A stretch of DNA of 64,000 nucleotides from a bacterium (GTDB lineage: Bacteria > Bacillota > Clostridia > Oscillospirales > Acutalibacteraceae), in the NCBI GenBank assembly GCA_020625875.1, contig JAHLAX010000033.1:1-64000 (forward strand), in the 5' to 3' direction. Both the position numbers and the translations under genes were made by a program. The stretch's first letter is position 1. Each line of letters starts with the position of its first letter. The notes under the pieces are model-generated. The model was given only the letters and a program-made list of their open reading frames with translations, was not told the origin of the DNA and searched no databases. Shown here in pieces: positions 59,411 through 64,000 of the stretch.

Positions 59411-60298
59411 ATGAGCAAATACGGTGATTATGTTCTTTTCACAGATTCCACCTGTGATTTACCTAACAATATGGCTGAAGATATGAATATAAAGGTTATG
59501 GCCATGGGCTTTCTTATGGAAGAAAAGGCGTATAACCATTATCTTGACGCGCGCGAAATGAGCCTCGATGAATTCTACAAAAAGCTCAAATCAGGCATTC
59601 AGTCTCAGACTACACAGATTGCTTTTAACAGCTATACCGATTATTGGGAGCCGTATCTTAAAGCGGGCAAAGATATTGTATACATCTCTTTTACCTCGGG
59701 TTTAAGCGGAACATACAACACAAGCAAAATAGCCGCCAGAGACCTTCTTGAAAACTATCCCGACAGAAGCATCACGATTATTGATTCTCTGTGCGCCAGC
59801 GCGGGCCAGGGAGCATTAATGTATTATGTCGGTAACAAGTATAAAAACGAAAAGCCCTCAAGCGAAGAGCTCGTGGCATACGCTGAGAATATAAAGCTTA
59901 AGATATGCCATTGGTTTGTTGTTGATGATATTGACCAGCTCAAACGCGGAGGCAGAATATCAGGCGTTACCGCCACATTCGCTAAGGCGCTTCAGATAAA
60001 GCCTGTCCTCAGTCTTGACAACGAGGGCAAGCTTATAAATGTAGGTAAGATTCGCGGTAACAACAACGTAAACGACTTGCTTATTAAAAAAATGAAACAG
60101 GACGCTGAAAATTACAAAAGTCAGACAGTATTTGTTGCTCACGCTGATAATATTGAAGGCGCTAAGGAACTTAAAAAGGAGCTCAAAGGTCTGGTTAATG
60201 ATGTATTAATCTTTGACATTGGTCCTGTTATCGGCACACATGTCGGCTCTGGAATGCTTGCGCTTGTTTTTCTAGGAAAAAGAAATCTGGAAATGTAA
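59411..60298 (+). CDS. DegV family (fatty-acid-binding) protein
   Basis: LFTDSTCDLPNNMAED, SFTSGLSGTYNTSKIA, RGGRISG. Confidence 0.93.
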   Translation: MSKYGDYVLFTDSTCDLPNNMAEDMNIKVMAMGFLMEEKAYNHYLDAREMSLDEFYKKLKSGIQSQTTQIAFNSYTDYWEPYLKAGKDIVYISFTSGLSGTYNTSKIAARDLLENYPDRSITIIDSLCASAGQGALMYYVGNKYKNEKPSSEELVAYAENIKLKICHWFVVDDIDQLKRGGRISGVTATFAKALQIKPVLSLDNEGKLINVGKIRGNNNVNDLLIKKMKQDAENYKSQTVFVAHADNIEGAKELKKELKGLVNDVLIFDIGPVIGTHVGSGMLALVFLGKRNLEM

Positions 60299-60309
60299 TA
60301 CTATAAAGT

Positions 60310-60341
60310 TAAGGCACGATTCAAAATGAATCGTGCCTTAT
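60310..60341. terminator. bidirectional terminator-like stem-loop between degV and small minus-strand ORF
   Basis: aaggcacgattc aaaat gaatcgtgcctt, 12-bp perfect stem. Confidence 0.75.
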
Positions 60342-60494
60342 TCAGTTTTGTAGTTTATCAACAAACTGTTCGAGTTTTTTAGATGTATAATTTAAAACTT
60401 TATTTGATAAGTCATTAATAATATCTATCGCGGAGAGCTCGATGTTCTCCGCTTTTTCTTTTACGCTTTTATTTTTTGATTTATCTTTGTTCAT
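60342..60494 (-). CDS. small charged protein, 50 aa (not in ORF track)
   Basis: hand translation MNKDKSKNKSVKEKAENIELSAIDIINDLSNKVLNYTSKKLEQFVDKLQN; AGGAAT/GAGGAAT upstream, terminator directly downstream. Confidence 0.5.
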   Translation of the reverse strand: MNKDKSKNKSVKEKAENIELSAIDIINDLSNKVLNYTSKKLEQFVDKLQN

Positions 60495-60499
60495 ATTCC

Positions 60500-60583
60500 T
60501 CATTTATAATAGTTCATCATTGCCATTGTACCTACGCCGATAAAGGCACCTATAAAAACTCCTGATATTACATTAAAGAACAT
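60500..60583 (-). CDS. tiny hydrophobic protein, 27 aa (DUF3789-like appearance; not in ORF track)
   Basis: hand translation MFFNVISGVFIGAFIGVGTMAMMNYYK; RBS GGGGAG upstream. Confidence 0.5.
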   Translation of the reverse strand: MFFNVISGVFIGAFIGVGTMAMMNYYK

Positions 60584-60638
60584 TTTACACTCCCCTATTA
60601 TGACAGAGTATTCAGCACTGGGGTGAGATAATTAATAT

Positions 60639-61433
60639 ATGCAAACGGTATATATTGACGTATTTGTTTTTATAAATATATTTGAAGATTTTTTATTATT
60701 ACTCGCCGTAAAGCGCATTTTGAGGCTTAACGCTAAATACTACCGCATAATACTTGGCAGCGCTGTAGGCGGGTTATTAAGCTTAACAGCATTAAAAGAC
60801 CTTCCATTTATATTAAATATTATTCTTAAACTCTGTGAAGCAAGTTTTATCGTACTTGTTTCCTTTGGTTATAAGAATCGTAAAGCATTTTTAAAAAACA
60901 CAGCTTTGCTTATTATTATCACGTTTCTTGTCAGCGGAGCGCTGATATGTTTTTATCTAGCGCTTAAACCTAGCGGAATGGCGATAATAAACAATACCAT
61001 ATATTTTAATATCTCTCCCTTGTTATTGATTATTTTAACCCTCGGGATTTATTTTATTCTGTTGTTATTCAAAAAAATTTTCAAGAATCACAGCAAAACT
61101 GAATTAATAAAAAATGTTGAAGTTTATTATAATAATCAACACTATAAAGTAAAATGCAAAGTTGACAGCGGATTGAATATAAAAGAACCGTTTTCCGGCA
61201 GCAGCGTTATTATCATTGAAAAAAGCTCAATTGATAATATAACAGACAAAACCAAATGCAGAATAATTCCTTTTAAAAGCCTTGGCGGAAACGGAATAAT
61301 ATGGGGATTTAAAGCTGATAAAGTTGTTGTTGATAATAAAGACACTGATGAGGAAATATATATCGGTATAACTGATAAGCAATTCAATTCGGAATATAAT
61401 GGACTTATTCCGATAAACATAACTGGAGAATAA
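60639..61433 (+). CDS. spoIIGA: sigma-E processing peptidase SpoIIGA
   Basis: VYIDVFVFINIFEDFLLLLAVKRIL, multi-TM N-terminus, KVDSGLNIKEPFSG aspartic protease motif; followed by sigE. Confidence 0.92.
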   Translation: MQTVYIDVFVFINIFEDFLLLLAVKRILRLNAKYYRIILGSAVGGLLSLTALKDLPFILNIILKLCEASFIVLVSFGYKNRKAFLKNTALLIIITFLVSGALICFYLALKPSGMAIINNTIYFNISPLLLIILTLGIYFILLLFKKIFKNHSKTELIKNVEVYYNNQHYKVKCKVDSGLNIKEPFSGSSVIIIEKSSIDNITDKTKCRIIPFKSLGGNGIIWGFKADKVVVDNKDTDEEIYIGITDKQFNSEYNGLIPINITGE

Positions 61434-61436
61434 AAA

Positions 61437-62138
61437 ATGAAACTTTTTAGAATCAAAGCATTATTATCAAAGTTATTTATAACTGACGATGAGATATATT
61501 ATATTAACGGCAGCGAAACCCTTCCTCCTCCATTACGCAAAGATGAAGAAGCTGAAATAATGGATAAAATACGATTAGGTGACGACAGCGGCAAAGAAAA
61601 GCTGATTGTCCATAATCTAAGGCTTGTAGTATATATCGCCAAACGCTTTGAAAGCGCGGGCGCGAACATAGAAGATTTAATATCGATAGGAACAATCGGA
61701 CTTATAAAAGCAGTCAACACTTTTAAACCAGATAAAAAAATAAAACTTGCTACATACGCCTCAAGATGTATCGAAAATGAAATACTGATGTTTTTAAGAA
61801 AAAGCAGTCAGCTCAAAAATGAGGTGAGTATTGACGAACCGCTCAACACCGACTGGGACGGAAACGAACTATTGTTATGCGATGTGCTAGGTTCTGATCC
61901 TGATATAATTAACAGAAACATTGAAAACGAAATCGAGTGCAGTCAATTGCTAAAAGCTGTTTCAAAGCTCAACAACCGCGAGTCGCTTATTATGGAAATG
62001 CGGTTCGGACTTAACGGAAAGAAAGAGCACACTCAAAAAGAAGTCGCCGATAAGCTTGGCATATCTCAATCATATATATCAAGACTAGAAAAGAAAATAA
62101 TAAAAAAATTAAAAAGAGAATTGGAGAAAGTTGTTTAA
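61437..62138 (+). CDS. sigE: RNA polymerase sporulation sigma factor SigE
   Basis: [62 protein letters not shown]. Confidence 0.93.
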   Translation: MKLFRIKALLSKLFITDDEIYYINGSETLPPPLRKDEEAEIMDKIRLGDDSGKEKLIVHNLRLVVYIAKRFESAGANIEDLISIGTIGLIKAVNTFKPDKKIKLATYASRCIENEILMFLRKSSQLKNEVSIDEPLNTDWDGNELLLCDVLGSDPDIINRNIENEIECSQLLKAVSKLNNRESLIMEMRFGLNGKKEHTQKEVADKLGISQSYISRLEKKIIKKLKRELEKVV

Positions 62139-62163
62139 AAAAGGCTGGCTAAAAAGCCAGCCC
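62136..62163 (-). terminator. intrinsic terminator after small lipoprotein gene (convergent with sigE)
   Basis: minus strand GGCTGGCT TTTT AGCCAGCC TTTTTTAAAC. Confidence 0.85.
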
Positions 62164-62164
62164 C

Positions 62165-62377
62165 TTAATCTACGTTCCCATTGTCATTAGTTTCGTCTGT
62201 AACGTCTCCGTCAGTGTTGCTCATCATATCGCTGACAGATTTAGATACGGTTTCACCCGCGTCAGACACAAGCTTTTCGGCTTCGCTGCCCGCGTTATCC
62301 ACATTGTTTTCACCACAGCTCGTAAATGAAAACGCCGCAATCAAAGCGACTGACAACAGCGCGATTAATCTTTTCAT
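62165..62377 (-). CDS. small putative lipoprotein
   Basis: MKRLIALLSVALIAAFSFTSCGENN lipobox, acidic/Ser-rich tail. Confidence 0.6.
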   Translation of the reverse strand: MKRLIALLSVALIAAFSFTSCGENNVDNAGSEAEKLVSDAGETVSKSVSDMMSNTDGDVTDETNDNGNVD

Positions 62378-62397
62378 ATTATCACCTTTATATATAG

Positions 62398-62424
62398 AAA
62401 TTACCGTTCCAACGGAACGGTAAT
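62398..62424 (-). terminator. intrinsic terminator after MORN protein gene
   Basis: ttaccgttcc aac ggaacggtaa perfect 10-bp stem, followed on minus by TTTCTATATA. Confidence 0.65.
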
Positions 62425-62446
62425 AGCATTTGTATTTATTCTATTT

Positions 62447-63748
62447 TTATTCATTTTTATTAAGATGATCTATTAAATCATCAATCTTATAGGAAGCTAT
62501 AACATTATCATCCTTAAACTCGGAAATAATAAATGAGCCGTCGGTATCAAGGGTAATACCTTTACCTTGTTTTTTGCCGTTGACATAATTACCGAGGAAG
62601 ATAAAGTCTCCATCCTTGTCAAAACGAGCGCCCAAGCCGTCGGGAGTATTGTTGTTCCACTTTCCGATATGAGCGGAACCGTCGGAGCCTCTGAAACCTA
62701 CACCGAAACCCTGGCGGGCGTTCGACAACCAGTTACCTACATAATTAAGTCTTCCGTCTTTATAATAGAAAGCGCCGAACCCGTCACGTTTATCGTTCTT
62801 ATACTCACCCTCATAAGCTGTCGTGCCTGAAGAAGTAATTGTTCTTCCAAAGCCGTCGCGCTGCCTGCTTTCGTTTAATTCGCCAAAGTACTTATATACT
62901 TCACCGGAGCTGCCGATAGTGATGTCGGGTTCTTTTTCTTCTTTGTCATACACCTCAACATCAGAATCGTCAAACTTCTCTTCAAAATCGTTTTGGGGCT
63001 TTTCTTTAATTTCATTGAACGGAGCATTGGTTTCATAATGCAGAGGATTACCGTTCTCATCAGATAAATACTCCGCCTCGGAAACATCAAAGGTTTTGTT
63101 AAGATTGCGGTTGAGATTAAAATCTACCGCGTCAAAATCAAATCCTCCAAGATTGCTTACAGAAGAATCGTGAATAAGTGTTTTTGAAATAAACTTATTA
63201 TTTGGAACAGAATTGAAATATAAAAACCCCTTATCTGAATAAGCCAATACAGAATAATCGCCGTTCTCGGGCATATCTGTTTTGGGATATAAAAAAGACT
63301 TAATCTTGCTGTCAGGGGCATTATGGATTTTCACTATAACAGGCTTATCATCAATAACAGAGGGATATAATACATATTCAGGATAATCGCTGTTCTCATA
63401 TAAATACTCGGATTTAATCCAGATATGCTCAAAATTATAATACTCTCGTTTGAATACGTTGCCCTTATGGTTAAAAGTATTAACCCTGTAAAGATTAACC
63501 CCGCATGTTTCAGCATTCTGATAAAGTTCACCGTTTTTGTTAAACTTCCAGCTTAAAGGTTCGCCGTTGACCATATTATAAATGAAAAAATATGTTTTAT
63601 TATCAATATACTGAACAGAACGATTTGACTGAGGCTCAAGATTGCTGTTAAAAAAATTAGCTCTTATACCTGCAAGAAAATCATCGGTAAAATCAAGTAC
63701 ATCAAATTTTTCAAATGTTATTCCAAAATAAACAAAACCGTTTTCCAT
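62447..63748 (-). CDS. MORN repeat-containing protein
   Basis: C-terminal repeats YEGEYKNDKRDGFGAFYYKDG / YVGNWLSNARQGFGVGF / HIGKWNNNTPDGLGARF / FLGNYVNGKKQGKGITL. Confidence 0.85.
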   Translation of the reverse strand: MENGFVYFGITFEKFDVLDFTDDFLAGIRANFFNSNLEPQSNRSVQYIDNKTYFFIYNMVNGEPLSWKFNKNGELYQNAETCGVNLYRVNTFNHKGNVFKREYYNFEHIWIKSEYLYENSDYPEYVLYPSVIDDKPVIVKIHNAPDSKIKSFLYPKTDMPENGDYSVLAYSDKGFLYFNSVPNNKFISKTLIHDSSVSNLGGFDFDAVDFNLNRNLNKTFDVSEAEYLSDENGNPLHYETNAPFNEIKEKPQNDFEEKFDDSDVEVYDKEEKEPDITIGSSGEVYKYFGELNESRQRDGFGRTITSSGTTAYEGEYKNDKRDGFGAFYYKDGRLNYVGNWLSNARQGFGVGFRGSDGSAHIGKWNNNTPDGLGARFDKDGDFIFLGNYVNGKKQGKGITLDTDGSFIISEFKDDNVIASYKIDDLIDHLNKNE

Positions 63749-63760
63749 ACTAAATCCTTT

Positions 63761-63790
63761 TAATAAGCCGCCGCGTAAAGCGACGGCTTA
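63761..63790 (-). terminator. terminator-like hairpin after pfkA
   Basis: taagccgccgc gtaaa gcgacggctta, 11-bp stem with one G-U/mismatch. Confidence 0.6.
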
Positions 63791-63805
63791 AACTGCGTTA
63801 GATAA

Positions 63806-64000
63806 TTAAATTGAAATTGTCTTAGCTATTTTATAAAGCTTCTCGTCAAATACGCGAGGCATATTTAAAGCTTCGGTAATATCATAATCGACAATCTCAC
63901 CGTTATGCATAGCGACAACACGGTTGCCCTTACCCTCATAGAGCAAATCTACAGCCTTATGTCCCATCATCGACGCGACAACACGATCTCTGAGCGTCGG
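63806..64000 (-). CDS. pfkA: 6-phosphofructokinase, C-terminal part (truncated by window edge)
   Basis: hand translation PTLRDRVVASMMGHKAVDLLYEGKGNRVVAMHNGEIVDYDITEALNMPRVFDEKLYKIAKTISI. Confidence 0.88.
   Translation of the reverse strand, partial: PTLRDRVVASMMGHKAVDLLYEGKGNRVVAMHNGEIVDYDITEALNMPRVFDEKLYKIAKTISI

Overview
The window is a low-GC Firmicutes (Clostridia / Ruminococcaceae-like) chromosomal segment. About the first 56 kb is an almost unbroken minus-strand run of housekeeping genes: lysA-ysxC-lon-clpX-clpP-tig, thrC, rnhB-rbgA-lepB-rplS, rluD-lspA-ileS-divIVA-ylmH-sepF-yggS, miaA-mutL-mutS-ylbF family-miaB, yunB, efp-pepP-aroQ-rpsU-leuS, rsfS-yqeK-yhbY-rdgB-ftsY-smc-radical SAM-rnc-plsX-trmFO-topA-dprA, rplT-rpmI-infC, and a CDP-polyol/TagF-like cluster. 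The right end is mixed strand: CPBP protease, tadA, SleB-like hydrolase, ymxH/ylmC, degV, spoIIGA-sigE, a MORN-repeat protein and the pfkA C-terminus. I saw no CRISPR array, rRNA, tRNA, transposon or prophage. The most interesting non-routine signals are: (1) a roughly 180-nt candidate structured ncRNA with its own promoter and terminator downstream of lysA, followed by a small secreted ORF whose RBS and start are tandemly duplicated; (2) a radical-SAM gene whose Fe-S motif lies upstream of any ATG/GTG/TTG, implying an ATT start; (3) infC with a likely ATC start behind an attenuator leader; (4) a TarI/TarJ/Rpe/TagF-like cluster that could make an unusual CDP-polyol; (5) two tiny unannotated ORFs next to spoIIGA; (6) a pseudoknot-capable leader before lon. 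I did not find a clearly novel multi-gene defence or mobile system. All identifications come from reading the sequence and recalling families; no database search was run.
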